From Crossiella sp. S99.2 (GTDB taxonomy: Bacteria; Actinomycetota; Actinomycetes; Mycobacteriales; Pseudonocardiaceae), in the NCBI RefSeq assembly GCF_023094165.1, contig NZ_JALMDK010000026.1, positions 1 through 62,151 on the forward strand: a stretch of DNA of 62,151 nt, read 5' to 3'. Shown here piece by piece: positions 7,941 through 17,232 of this stretch. The translations under genes were made by a program, and so were the position numbers. Position 1 is the stretch's first letter. Each line of letters begins with the position of its first letter. Below the pieces are notes generated by a model that worked only from the letters and a program-made list of their open reading frames with translations, was not told the DNA's origin and ran no database searches.

Positions 7941-10165
7941 TGCCGGGCCGCACCTTCCTCGATTGCCGGGTCGGGGTCTGCGCATGGGGATCCGGTTGTC
8001 GTATCCGGAGGGAAGACCGAGCCAAGCAGGACTTGGAGTTGGGTGCGCTCCTCATCGCCAGCGGGCAACGCCAGCAATGCCTCGGCATAGGAGGCCCTAC
8101 CGCACCCTCGGTGACCGCGCAGCAGATACAGCAGGGCCAGGGCCGCGTGCACCACGGCCCGATCCCGTACGTACCGGTTGGCGCGCAAGGGCAGCAGAGC
8201 CTGGTTGAGATGCTCCGCTGCGGCGCCGAGTTGCCCCTGGCGGGCAAGCACGACCGCGGTGGAGATCGCCACCCGGGCCGCGGTACCCCAGTGACCCTCC
8301 TTGCATAGCAGCCGGGCGTAGCTGTCACAGAGCGCACGGGCACGCTGCATGGCTGCGGGCGAGCCGGGATGGGCGAGGGCCCGGCCCAGCAGCCAGCCGT
8401 GCCTGCCCTGGGAATCGGGATGACCGGCACGCGCGGCCAGAGCCATGCTCAGCTGATGCAGCGCCGCCGCGGTGACCGGATCCTGCATGCGCACTGCCAT
8501 CCCGGCCAGCAACGCCTGCACCATGCCCGCGACCCGGCCGGGCGCCCGCCGGCTCGACACCTCGGGCATGCGCAGCGACTCCAGGGCGTGTCGAGGGTCC
8601 CCGAAGTGGCGATGCCCTCCACGGCAGCAGGCGCCGCAGAGCTGAGCCACGGCGAGCAGCACCTCCAGTCGCAGCCGGTAGACAGGCGAACCGCCGCAGC
8701 TGGCCACGGCTGTCTGCAGCAGCGGTACGACCTGGTGCACGCCGCCTCGGTGCAAGCACAGCACCGTCAGCGCCTCCAGCAGGCGCGCCACCAGACTGTG
8801 TTCCCGGTGAGTCAGAGCGTGACTGACCGCGTGGTGCAGCGCGGCTTGGTGGGTATGCAGCCACGTGTAGGCGCCGTCGGTGCTCTGCGGTGGGAGCACA
8901 ACGAAGCGGGTGGTAGGCGGTCGAGGGGCGGCCAGGTGACCGGCCCCGATCACTGTGCAGGCCGCCATGGCCTGCTCGGCGTACTGGACCAGGATGGCGC
9001 GCCGCGTATCCCGATCGAGGGTGGCCGCACCCGCGCGCAGGATGCGCAGGTACGGCGCCAGAGCGGGGTGCGCGCGGTAGTGCACCGGATCCACAACCTC
9101 GATCAGGCCTCGCTGCGCCAGCCCACACAGCAGGTCATAGCCTTCTTCGACTGTGGCCAGTCCGCAGGCGATGGCGGCCATCGTGGGAGAGACAGGCAGG
9201 CCGTGACACAGCAGCGCCGGCAGCCCCCGGTCCCAGACAGGCGGCAGCCACCCGCGGGCTACCTCGACCACCGCGGCCAACAGTGAGTGAGTTCCGGGAC
9301 GGCGCAACCCCTGGTCCAGGGCGGCCGTGGCCGCGGTCAGCGGCCGATCCGGTGCGGCGGCCAGTCCGGCGCCGATCACCGTCAATGCCAGCGGGTTTCC
9401 CACACACTGACGCACCAGCCGGGTGCAGGCTGCGGAGGCTGCCCCGATCCGGGACCCTCCCAGCATTCCGGCCAGCAGCGCACGCCCGTCGGTTTCGTTC
9501 AATGCCTCCAGACGGACGGGGTCGGTGTGCTCGACCCCCAGGTCCAGCGTTGAGCGTGTGACTACCACCAGCACGGTGCTGCGGCCCTGGGGCACCAGCG
9601 CCCGGAGGTGCTCGGCGTGGACAGCCTCGCTGTGATCCAGCACCAGCACAGTAGGTCCACACACAGTGCGCTCCAGCAGCGCCATTTTCTCCTGCTCATC
9701 GCAGACACTGTCGATCGCCGCGGGCGGGACACCGGCCGCGCACAGCCAGTCGTTGACCGCCATCGCCGCGGCTGTCTGGGGATCCACCCCGGGCTGGCCA
9801 AGTCCGGCCCAGAGCACCCGCTCGCCCGAGACCGCGGTGTGCTGATGTGCCCACTGCGCCACGACTGCGGTCTTGCCGATGCCCGCCGCACCAGTGACCT
9901 GCACTACTGGTCTTCGCCCGGTGCGGGCCTGCTGCACGGCGTGCTCGACATCCTCCAGTATGGCCTGGCGCCCCACCAGGGACACCGGCGGCTGCGGTGC
10001 CTGGCCGGTCACTGTCACCGGCGGAGCCGGTGGTGACGGAGGGCCATAGGCCGACCAGGAATCCACCGCGTGCAGGATCGCCAGCAGTGCCGGGGCGTCG
10101 GTGGTGACCTCTGTCTCCGCGGGAGAGGGCCCTGACGGGACGCTGTCACTGGCCACGATGATCAC
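7937..10165 (-). CDS. STAND (NB-ARC-like) NTPase with TPR-like repeats, intact P-loop
   Basis: A 742-residue STAND NTPase. Residues 62-95 hold the entry motif (VSLVGR), the P-loop GAAGIGKT is at 92-99, Walker B LVLDHSE at about 174-180, a sensor-like VVVTRS follows, and the GNPLAL motif of the NB-ARC winged-helix junction comes near 265. The C-terminal half is Ala/Leu/Arg-rich helical repeats resembling TPRs, the usual ligand-sensing part. This is the only one of the four STAND proteins here with a complete P-loop lysine. Its ATG overlaps the stop of the upstream STAND gene as ATGA. STAND proteins act as oligomerising switches in immunity and regulation; which applies here is inference. Confidence 0.85.
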   Translation of the reverse strand: MIIVASDSVPSGPSPAETEVTTDAPALLAILHAVDSWSAYGPPSPPAPPVTVTGQAPQPPVSLVGRQAILEDVEHAVQQARTGRRPVVQVTGAAGIGKTAVVAQWAHQHTAVSGERVLWAGLGQPGVDPQTAAAMAVNDWLCAAGVPPAAIDSVCDEQEKMALLERTVCGPTVLVLDHSEAVHAEHLRALVPQGRSTVLVVVTRSTLDLGVEHTDPVRLEALNETDGRALLAGMLGGSRIGAASAACTRLVRQCVGNPLALTVIGAGLAAAPDRPLTAATAALDQGLRRPGTHSLLAAVVEVARGWLPPVWDRGLPALLCHGLPVSPTMAAIACGLATVEEGYDLLCGLAQRGLIEVVDPVHYRAHPALAPYLRILRAGAATLDRDTRRAILVQYAEQAMAACTVIGAGHLAAPRPPTTRFVVLPPQSTDGAYTWLHTHQAALHHAVSHALTHREHSLVARLLEALTVLCLHRGGVHQVVPLLQTAVASCGGSPVYRLRLEVLLAVAQLCGACCRGGHRHFGDPRHALESLRMPEVSSRRAPGRVAGMVQALLAGMAVRMQDPVTAAALHQLSMALAARAGHPDSQGRHGWLLGRALAHPGSPAAMQRARALCDSYARLLCKEGHWGTAARVAISTAVVLARQGQLGAAAEHLNQALLPLRANRYVRDRAVVHAALALLYLLRGHRGCGRASYAEALLALPAGDEERTQLQVLLGSVFPPDTTTGSPCADPDPAIEEGAARQ

Positions 10166-12348
10166 GATGGTGTGTCCTTTGTGGATGATGGCTGTGCCGG
10201 GTCGCTGGGGAGGGCGTCGCTGAGGTTGTCCAGGATCAGCCCGATTCGCGTGGCTGCCGCGTGATCGGTGTATCTGTAGGCATCCAGAGCGCGCTGGTAG
10301 CAGGCGTGGGCGGCGTCGCGGTTCCCGGCTTCCTGCTCCAGTTCAGCCAGTCCCTGATACGCCGTGGCCAGTTCCTGCCCCGCTCCACCTGTGCGCAGCA
10401 GGGCTACCGCCTGCTCCCCATGGGTTCGCGCCCGTACCCTGTCGTGCAGGGCATGGCAGGCCTGGGCGGCGAGAAGTTCGGCGCGGCCTGCGTTGTGCCA
10501 GTCCTGCGGGCGTTCGGCCCGCAACAGGTCGCCCGCTGTGCGGGCCAGTTCTGCGGCACGAGCCGGTTGTCCGGTGTGCAAGGCGAGGGTGGCCTGTTCC
10601 AGGTGTACCAGCGCCAGCGTCCAGACACCGCCGGTGCTACGGTGCCGCAGCAGCTTCTCGGCGGTGGCCAGTCGTCTCCGGGCAACCCTCCACGCGCCCT
10701 GTTTCGTGGCGATGTGCGCGCGCAGCCGCAGCGCCGACACCTGTTCACGCAGGTGCCCTGCTTTCCTGGCCAGACGCGCGGCGTGGGCGGCGTGCCTGCG
10801 GGCCTGCAGGAACTGGGCGGTGCGCAGCAGGCAGTAGCCCAGGCGGATCAGCGCTCTGATCTCCCGCTCCCGGTTCTGGAGCCTACGGGCAGTGCGCAAC
10901 TCACTGCGGCTGATCTGCACTCCGGCCGCACCGTCCTTGAGCCGCAGGCCGTAGGCGCGCACCGCCCTGGCCATCAGCCCGACCTCGCACCACATCCCGG
11001 CGTTCTCCGCCAGGCGCAGCACGGCCAGCACCACCTGACGGCGAGTTTGTAGCCAGGTCAACGCCTCTTCCGGGTCGTTCAGGGCGTCCGGGACGTGCAG
11101 TGGCTGCTGCGGCTGATCGGGCCAGATCGGCAGTGCCGTGGCAGGGAACAGGGCCGCACAGACGCGCCGGGACGCGGCCAGATACCAGTCCACAATGGAC
11201 TTCTGTGCCGCGGCGAGGCGAGCGGGACCCAGCTCGTGGTGTGCGCGTGCGTGGGCGTCGGCGTGGACTTGCGCCGAGGCGAAGCGGTAGAACACACCGC
11301 CGTGATTCTCGGTGGTGGGCTCTTCGCTGAGCAGGCTGAGGGCAAGCAACAGCTCAAGGTGCCTGGGTACCGCAGAAAGCGGACAGTCCAGCAGCGCGGC
11401 CATCAGCCCGGCGGTGACGGGCACCCGAGGGTGCAGGCCAAGGACCAGATAGTCCGACCGCGTCGCCTTCGGCAGGGACTCCACCGTCTCCCGCAGACGA
11501 TCGGCAATGGGGTCTTCGTCTCTGGCAAGGACATCATCCCCAGCGGGATGGCACCGACCCGGACCGTCGGTCACCGTGGCGAGGTGCTGGCGGGCGGCGG
11601 CCAGGATCAGCGCCAGCGGATGCCCATGACACCGGCGTAGGAGCGCGAGCTCAGCACCCGCTTCGACGGACCCAGCTGCCGGCGGCTGGGTGCCGCCTCG
11701 GGCCTGCACCTGGAGAACCAGGGCGAGGCTGGCCTCGAAGTCCAGCGGCGGCAGTGACAGGTAACCGGTGCAGATCCGGATCAGTCCAGGCGTGAGGGTG
11801 CTGGTTGTGGCCACCAGGACACTGCCTGCCCCGGCCGGCACCAGCGCCGAGACCTGTTCGGGGTCGGTGACGTGATCCAGCAACACCCCCACACCGCAAG
11901 CGCTGGCGGTGAGTGTCCGGTACAGCCCGAGCACGTCGCCCGGATCACTGGGCAGCGCGCCAGCTGGCACACCGAGTGCCCGCGTGAACGCCGCCGCCAC
12001 AGCCACGGGGTCGGCGCGGCGGCCCTCGACCGGGGCCAGGTCGGCATAGAGCAGTCCGCCAGGAAAACGGGAGGCACGGGAGGCCAGGAAGTGGGAGCCC
12101 AGGGCACTGGTCCCGATCCCGGGAGAACCGGTGAGCACCACGACCGGTACCTCCGCCGACGTCTCCTGGGTGATCACCTCATCCAGACGCGCGAGTTCAC
12201 CACGGCGGTTGACCAGCGAGGGCACCGGCGGGATCTGGTGGGGCACCAGCGGGGCGGCAGGGGCGGTGGTGTGCAGATGGACGCCGCCGTGGATCTGCCC
12301 GGCCTGCACGCTGTGCCCTGCCGCGCCGCTGAGGTGGTTGTGCGTCAT
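10162..12348 (-). CDS. STAND NTPase with N-terminal RHIM-like motif and altered P-loop
   Basis: A 728-residue STAND protein. The first 30 residues carry a glycine-spaced motif, GHSVQAGQIHGGVHLH (residues 11-26), whose VQAG core resembles the RHIM tetrad and the bacterial amyloid-signalling (BASS3-like) motifs found at the N-termini of actinobacterial NLR-like proteins. The NB-ARC domain follows: P-loop GSPGIGTS at 74-81, where threonine replaces the catalytic lysine, Walker B GVLLDH near 157 and CHGHPLAL near 240. The second half is TPR-like. Its ATG overlaps the preceding 81-codon gene as ATGA and its stop overlaps the next gene as ATGA. Confidence 0.85.
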   Translation of the reverse strand: MTHNHLSGAAGHSVQAGQIHGGVHLHTTAPAAPLVPHQIPPVPSLVNRRGELARLDEVITQETSAEVPVVVLTGSPGIGTSALGSHFLASRASRFPGGLLYADLAPVEGRRADPVAVAAAFTRALGVPAGALPSDPGDVLGLYRTLTASACGVGVLLDHVTDPEQVSALVPAGAGSVLVATTSTLTPGLIRICTGYLSLPPLDFEASLALVLQVQARGGTQPPAAGSVEAGAELALLRRCHGHPLALILAAARQHLATVTDGPGRCHPAGDDVLARDEDPIADRLRETVESLPKATRSDYLVLGLHPRVPVTAGLMAALLDCPLSAVPRHLELLLALSLLSEEPTTENHGGVFYRFASAQVHADAHARAHHELGPARLAAAQKSIVDWYLAASRRVCAALFPATALPIWPDQPQQPLHVPDALNDPEEALTWLQTRRQVVLAVLRLAENAGMWCEVGLMARAVRAYGLRLKDGAAGVQISRSELRTARRLQNREREIRALIRLGYCLLRTAQFLQARRHAAHAARLARKAGHLREQVSALRLRAHIATKQGAWRVARRRLATAEKLLRHRSTGGVWTLALVHLEQATLALHTGQPARAAELARTAGDLLRAERPQDWHNAGRAELLAAQACHALHDRVRARTHGEQAVALLRTGGAGQELATAYQGLAELEQEAGNRDAAHACYQRALDAYRYTDHAAATRIGLILDNLSDALPSDPAQPSSTKDTPS

Positions 12349-12590
12349 TGTGGCCTGCCCGGTGACCTGCGGCGCGGTGCTGACGGCCGGGTGGCCGGCA
12401 GGCAGGCAGTCGCGGTGTGCCCAGTGGCATCGGCGCCGCTGCCGGTGCCGCGGGTGCTGGAGAGGATCCGCATCGGCGCGCCGCGATCACCTTCAGCAGC
12501 GCGGGAAGCGGAGCGAGGGTGAGACGGGAACGCCAGGACGATCACCTGCCGTGCCGGCCGGTTGTGCTCGGTGGGATGGGCGCGGGTCAC
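12345..12590 (-). CDS. Small coupled protein, 81 aa
   Basis: The GTG start overlaps the stop of the 980-residue STAND gene (GTGA), and its own stop overlaps the start of the 728-residue STAND gene (ATGA), so it fills the space between them exactly. That double coupling is the main evidence for translation. The product is basic and Ser/Arg/Pro-rich. A short RILSSTRGTGSG segment resembles RILSGTGAGT near the N-terminus of the upstream STAND protein. No family is recognised. Confidence 0.45.
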   Translation of the reverse strand: MTRAHPTEHNRPARQVIVLAFPSHPRSASRAAEGDRGAPMRILSSTRGTGSGADATGHTATACLPATRPSAPRRRSPGRPQ

Positions 12591-15529
12591 CAGGCGCTCA
12601 CCGCATCCAGTACCGCGGCCAGCGGCGGGCATTCCCCGCCCGGGGCCTCCAGAAGAGCACGGGCGCGGGTAATGGCGTCCCGGGCCGGAATCACCAGGCT
12701 ATACAAGGCGAACACGCACGCCTGCGCGGTGGCCACCGCGGCCCGCAACCACACCGGATCGTCCTCCTCACAGGCGTTCCAGGCACGCTGCAGCAGTTCG
12801 AATGCCTGTGCAGCGGCACCGATGCGGATGTGCTGTGCGGCGGCGCAGACCAGCACACCGACCAGCGTCTGCTGCCGCTGCTGGGCTCGGCTGAGCAGCT
12901 GTGCGGCGGTGTCCAGGTGAGTGATCGCCTCCGCGGTCTCTCCGGTGCGGGCCAGCAGCTGCCCGAGCTGCCAGGCCCGCAGGCCTGCCATCAGGTACTG
13001 GCGGCTACGCTCGGCCAGCGCCAAAGACCACACCAGCAGCGCGGTGACTGCCGGGGCCTCACCGGCGATCTCCAGGATCCGCGTCACCGCTGGCTGCGCC
13101 GCACCATGGTCGTTACGACCCGAGGGTGAGGCCAGCGCACCCACCAGGGCGTCGTGAGCAAGCGACCGCGCCTGCTGGGCCTGCTCGGAGTCGGTGTGCA
13201 GGCTGGCGGCCACCTGACCCACTGCCAGCCACACCCGCAGCACGAACCTCACCGAAGGATGGGCTCGCACCCGCGCGGACCCCAGAGTGCGTTCGAGGCT
13301 GCTCACCCAGTCTGTGGCACCACCGCGCACCAGAGACAACACCGCCACAGCTTTGGCCAGTGCACCCAGGACAACGGCTTCGCCCTCGCCTGCGGCCACG
13401 GCGAGGAGCAGAGCGGCCCGGTGATCCTCCAGCCAGCCCAGCGCCCTCTCCTGGGCTGCGCGGGCGCTGGCGGCCTCCGTGGCGGGGGCATCCTGAGGCA
13501 GGGACTGGAGCAGGCTTGTGGTGGCTTGGTGGGCAGCGGTGCGCAGCGACTGCAGCACAGCCAGGCGGGTCCGGCCGCACTCGGTGTCGCTCCCGGGCCC
13601 AGCCCAGCTCTGGATATGAGGAACCAACGCTGCCGGCAGGCAGAAGCGGTCGCTGCCGCACTCGGCGAGCAGGGACCGGGCGGCGAGCCCGTGCAGCCGT
13701 AGCACCGCCTCCCTCGGTGTCTGGGCCTGCAAGGCCGGCTGGGCGATGGTGGCGGTCAGCACCGGATAAGGGAGACAGGCCAGTAGACGAAGGTCGTGGG
13801 CGATGTCGGTGGGCAGCCGGTCCAGCACCACCTGAACCACTCCCGCGAGGACCAGGTGGGCAGGGGCGTGCACATCCTGGCCTGTGCTCGATAGGGCGGT
13901 CAGCGACCTCAACAGGGCAGGAACCGCGGAGGCATCCTGGTGCGGGGATGCCGCGAGTGTCCCGGCCAGCAGGTGCAAGGCCAATGGATTGCCGTGGCAG
14001 CGCGCCGCCAGCTTCCGCAGCACCGCCGGATCGGCCCGGCCACAGGATCTGGTGAGAAACTCGAGGGCGGCCTCGGCGGGCATCGGTCCCACCGGCAACT
14101 CCACCACCTCCTGACCTGCCTCGAGGGACAGGCGATGGCGAGTCAGGATGAGGACCGCACAGTGCGGGGAACGAGGAAGCAGAGCGTGGACTGCGGCCGG
14201 ATCCTCGGCGCCGTCGAGCACGATCAGCACCGGACCGCCCGCCGTCGCGGCCCGCCGCCCCACCGCGGCAGCCAACTGAGCAGCCCGCCCCTGCGATGGG
14301 CACGCAGAGCTGGCCAGCTCCGGCGCCCCGAGTTCGCACAGCAGATACTCGATCAGAGCCTGGGCGTGCTCGCCGGGCTCCCGCCACGGCGGACACCTCA
14401 CCTCGAGGTGAATCACCCCACCGGGGAACCGATCCTGCCTCTGCACAGCCCACGACAACGCCAGCGCGGTCGTGCCGACTCCAGGCTCGCCGGAGAGCAT
14501 CGCGACCACCGGCCACCCCCGTCTGCCCACTGGGCCAGTGACGTCATCCAGCCGCGCGATCTCCGCCGCGCGGCCCAGCAACAGCCGCGGTGGCTGAGGC
14601 TGTGCGGCCCGCCATCCCGGCTGCGGAGCCCGGGGTGCGGGCAGGTCGCTGCACTGCCCCTGCAGGAACTGACCCACCCGCAGCAGCCCTGTCTCAATGG
14701 CAGCCGCGGGCAGGATCGACGGGTAGTCCAGGATCGCCTGAGCCTGCACGGCCACCGCCGCTGTCTCCGGCCCCTGCTTCATCAGTCCCGGCAACAGCCC
14801 GGTCAATTCGTGGTGATGCGCTTCGGCGGCCTCGGCCTGCCCGCACGCCTGCAGCAGGACCACGCGCCATGCCAGCGCCTCGGCACGGTAGACCGAGCTG
14901 AGGCGCGTCAGCTCGTCATCGGCCTTCTGTGCCCACAGCAGCGCGTCGTGCCCGCGGTGGTACACCAGATAGTGGCGGCACAGCGCCGCCCACACCCGGG
15001 CACAGGACTCGGCTTCCCCAGCCTGCTCCAGGATGCTGGCGGCTTGGGAGAATGCACATCTGCTCGGGCCGTGCTGGCCTTGGTGTAGCAGGATCTCTGC
15101 GCACCGGGCCTGGTAACGGCCCACCGCCGCGCTGTTCCCGGCTGCCTCGGCGGCGGTGACCGCGGCGGTGAACTGCCGTGCGGCCTCGACCGGATCGCCC
15201 TGCCACACAGCGACAATGCCCAAAGCCTCCCGGACCCGGGCCGCCACAGCGCCGTCGACTGATGCGGCATCGTTGTGCCCAGCCGCGGCCAGGGCGCTGA
15301 TCGCGGCGGACAGCCGGGTCCACCACGACCGCAGCTCAGCCTGCGGCGCGGCGGCAGGCAGCAGAGCGGGAGCGGTGCCAGCGCCAGTTCCCGAGAGGAT
15401 CCGGGTGTCTGGGCAGCGCAGATCCGATTGCCACGGCGGGATCCACCAGGCACTCGCTTCGACAGCCTTGAGGCACTGACGCACTCTGGACTGCACAGCG
15501 CGCGACTCCTGTAGCGGCGGGATGGTCAT
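12587..15529 (-). CDS. STAND NTPase flanked by helical repeats, altered P-loop
   Basis: A 980-residue protein. Residues 60-300 are TPR-like helices (for example WQGDPVEAARQFTAAVTAAE), the NB-ARC domain starts at LLLGRAAEIARLDD (317), the P-loop is GEPGVGTT at 347-354 (Thr instead of Lys), and Walker B (VLIVLDGAED), an LILTRHR sensor and CHGNPLALHL follow. The C-terminal part is again helical repeats. The order TPR-NTPase-TPR recalls AfsR/SARP-type proteins, but no SARP DNA-binding domain is visible. It begins an internal transcription unit after a 310-bp gap and is coupled by GTGA to the next gene. Confidence 0.85.
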   Translation of the reverse strand: MTIPPLQESRAVQSRVRQCLKAVEASAWWIPPWQSDLRCPDTRILSGTGAGTAPALLPAAAPQAELRSWWTRLSAAISALAAAGHNDAASVDGAVAARVREALGIVAVWQGDPVEAARQFTAAVTAAEAAGNSAAVGRYQARCAEILLHQGQHGPSRCAFSQAASILEQAGEAESCARVWAALCRHYLVYHRGHDALLWAQKADDELTRLSSVYRAEALAWRVVLLQACGQAEAAEAHHHELTGLLPGLMKQGPETAAVAVQAQAILDYPSILPAAAIETGLLRVGQFLQGQCSDLPAPRAPQPGWRAAQPQPPRLLLGRAAEIARLDDVTGPVGRRGWPVVAMLSGEPGVGTTALALSWAVQRQDRFPGGVIHLEVRCPPWREPGEHAQALIEYLLCELGAPELASSACPSQGRAAQLAAAVGRRAATAGGPVLIVLDGAEDPAAVHALLPRSPHCAVLILTRHRLSLEAGQEVVELPVGPMPAEAALEFLTRSCGRADPAVLRKLAARCHGNPLALHLLAGTLAASPHQDASAVPALLRSLTALSSTGQDVHAPAHLVLAGVVQVVLDRLPTDIAHDLRLLACLPYPVLTATIAQPALQAQTPREAVLRLHGLAARSLLAECGSDRFCLPAALVPHIQSWAGPGSDTECGRTRLAVLQSLRTAAHQATTSLLQSLPQDAPATEAASARAAQERALGWLEDHRAALLLAVAAGEGEAVVLGALAKAVAVLSLVRGGATDWVSSLERTLGSARVRAHPSVRFVLRVWLAVGQVAASLHTDSEQAQQARSLAHDALVGALASPSGRNDHGAAQPAVTRILEIAGEAPAVTALLVWSLALAERSRQYLMAGLRAWQLGQLLARTGETAEAITHLDTAAQLLSRAQQRQQTLVGVLVCAAAQHIRIGAAAQAFELLQRAWNACEEDDPVWLRAAVATAQACVFALYSLVIPARDAITRARALLEAPGGECPPLAAVLDAVSAW

Positions 15530-15838
15530 CGGCAGGCCCTCACAGCACAGACAGCATCAGGTGGCGGAGCACGCGAACGGTGGGATGGCAGAACCCCGGT
15601 GTGTCCACTGTGGATCGACTAGGGATGGCGGGCCGCGGCTGGGACTGATCGCAGTACTGCACTGTGCGGCTGGCGCGCGCCGCGGTGGGGCGGAATCGAC
15701 TGTCCGGGCGGTATTCACACTGAGGCCGACCCTGGTCGTGGTGTGTCCGCGGAATTCTGTTCTGCAGCAACGCCTGTGCACGCTGACCGGCAGGTCGTGC
15801 AGTGGTGCGGCACGATGGGACGTGCGCTGGCGGCGGCA
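15530..15838. other. 310-bp gap inside the minus-strand array
   Basis: No supported gene is present. The interval separates the DUF3558 pair from the 980-residue STAND gene and probably carries the leader or promoter of the downstream half of the array. I see no convincing hairpin or promoter boxes. Confidence 0.4.
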
Positions 15839-16432
15839 TCAGCGTCGGCCTTGCAGCGTGATGATGACCTGTTCGAGGATCTTGACACCGCGGGAGCACG
15901 GGTCGGTGAAGTCGCTCGGCTTGTCCACGCCAGGATTCAATGTCATGTTCGCCGGGATCATGATGGTGCGGGAGATCGCCAGGGTGATCTGGCAGTCACC
16001 CAGGTGTTGAACGGGGTCGTCAGCAATCACCGCGGGGTAGCCGGAAATCTCCAGAGGTTTCCACACTCGGAACCAGTGCTTGCGGGCGTAGAGATTGTCC
16101 AGGCCGCCGAGTTCGGTGTTGACAGTGAGTGACAACGCGATCCTGGCCGGGGTATCAAAGGCACGCCAGCTGCAGTCCTTGCCCAGCGGACCGTCGCCAG
16201 GCCGCCCGGCGACGGTGATGCCCAACTGTCTCAACTGGGTTCGGGTGAGTAGAGCGCAGCGATCATCGACGAATGGTGAGACGTCGAGTTCGGGCTGGGT
16301 CAGCACGGGAGCGCCGTATCTGTTCGTGCTGCCGGAAGCAGGAGCAAGGACCGGGGATTGCTGTGGCGCAGTGCATCCCGGAACCATCACTGCGGTGCAG
16401 AGCAGGAGCGAGAGGCTCAGCGGCAGGCGCAT
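15839..16432 (-). CDS. DUF3558 lipoprotein (copy B2)
   Basis: A 197-residue lipoprotein starting MRLPLSLSLLLCTAVMVPGC, with a lipobox ending PGC, followed by a DUF3558 domain: NRYGAPVLTQPELDVSPF, DDRCALLTRTQLRQLGI, VNTELGGLDNLYARK and a C-terminal DPCSRGVKILEQV block. Its ATG overlaps the stop of the upstream paralogue (TAATG). It is most similar by eye to copy A2, which shares the MRLPL signal peptide start, suggesting that the A and B pairs arose by duplication of a two-gene unit. Confidence 0.88.
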   Translation of the reverse strand: MRLPLSLSLLLCTAVMVPGCTAPQQSPVLAPASGSTNRYGAPVLTQPELDVSPFVDDRCALLTRTQLRQLGITVAGRPGDGPLGKDCSWRAFDTPARIALSLTVNTELGGLDNLYARKHWFRVWKPLEISGYPAVIADDPVQHLGDCQITLAISRTIMIPANMTLNPGVDKPSDFTDPCSRGVKILEQVIITLQGRR

Positions 16433-17049
16433 TACCGACCGCCCTTGAGGGTGAGGATGGCCTGCTCGAGGATCGCGACGCCGCGTGGGCAGGGGGCGTT
16501 GTAGTCGTGAGCTTGCTCTGCCCCACTCTTGACAGACAGGCCGACCCGAAGCAGAACGGTGGGCGACACCCCCACGTTGATCTGGCATCCCCCGGGCAGC
16601 CAGATGTCATCGTGGATCACTGCCGGGTAGCCGGAAATGGTCAGTGGTTCCCACCACTGGAACCCGCTCTTGAGACGGTAGAGCTGGTCGAGACCACCGA
16701 GCTGGGTATTGACGTTGAGGAAGAAGTCGACCTTGGCCGGAGTGTCGGTGGCATTCCAGCGGCAGCGCTTACCGAGAGGGCTGTCACCAGGTTGGCCAGC
16801 AACAGCGATGCCGAGCTGTGTCAGCTGGGATGAGGTGAGCAGTGCGCAGCGATCATCGGCGAATGGCCGGACGTCGAGTTCAGGCTGGGTCAGTGGTGGT
16901 GCGCCCTGCTTGTTCGCACTGCTGAGCACAGCGTTCGGAGCAGGGGTGGTGGTTGCGAGCTGCTGCGGCGCGGCGCATCCAGTGAGGAGCAGCATGGTGC
17001 ACAGGCCCAGCATCCAGAGCGAGAGCGTCAACGCCGGGCGCCAGCGCAT
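16432..17049 (-). CDS. DUF3558 lipoprotein (copy B1)
   Basis: A 205-residue DUF3558 lipoprotein. I place the start at the ATG at 17049 (GAGG five bases upstream) so that the signal peptide with lipobox LLLTGC is N-terminal; the frame is open to 17163. The domain shows NKQGAPPLTQPELDVRPF, DDRCALLTSSQLTQLGI, CRWNATDTPAK and VNTQLGGLDQLYRLK. It should sit on the outer membrane face. It lies downstream of another lipoprotein gene and is coupled to copy B2. Confidence 0.85.
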   Translation of the reverse strand: MRWRPALTLSLWMLGLCTMLLLTGCAAPQQLATTTPAPNAVLSSANKQGAPPLTQPELDVRPFADDRCALLTSSQLTQLGIAVAGQPGDSPLGKRCRWNATDTPAKVDFFLNVNTQLGGLDQLYRLKSGFQWWEPLTISGYPAVIHDDIWLPGGCQINVGVSPTVLLRVGLSVKSGAEQAHDYNAPCPRGVAILEQAILTLKGGR

Positions 17050-17232
17050 CGGCCTCGCCGCGGTGGTCGGCGGGGTCGGTGACCCTGCCCGTTGGCGCAG
17101 ACCCGTGGACAAGACTGTGGCGTGGTCACCGAAGGCAGCGCGGTGATCGAAGGCGGTGATCATGACATCGTCCCAAGGGGGTGAGAACGGTTGTGCGGTA
17201 GCGGTTGTGAGGCCGGTGTCGAGCCTGAACGG

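Noticed and set aside
12587..15529. SARP-type antibiotic regulator
   Set aside because: The TPR-NTPase-TPR order is similar, but no OmpR-like DNA-binding domain precedes the NTPase domain.
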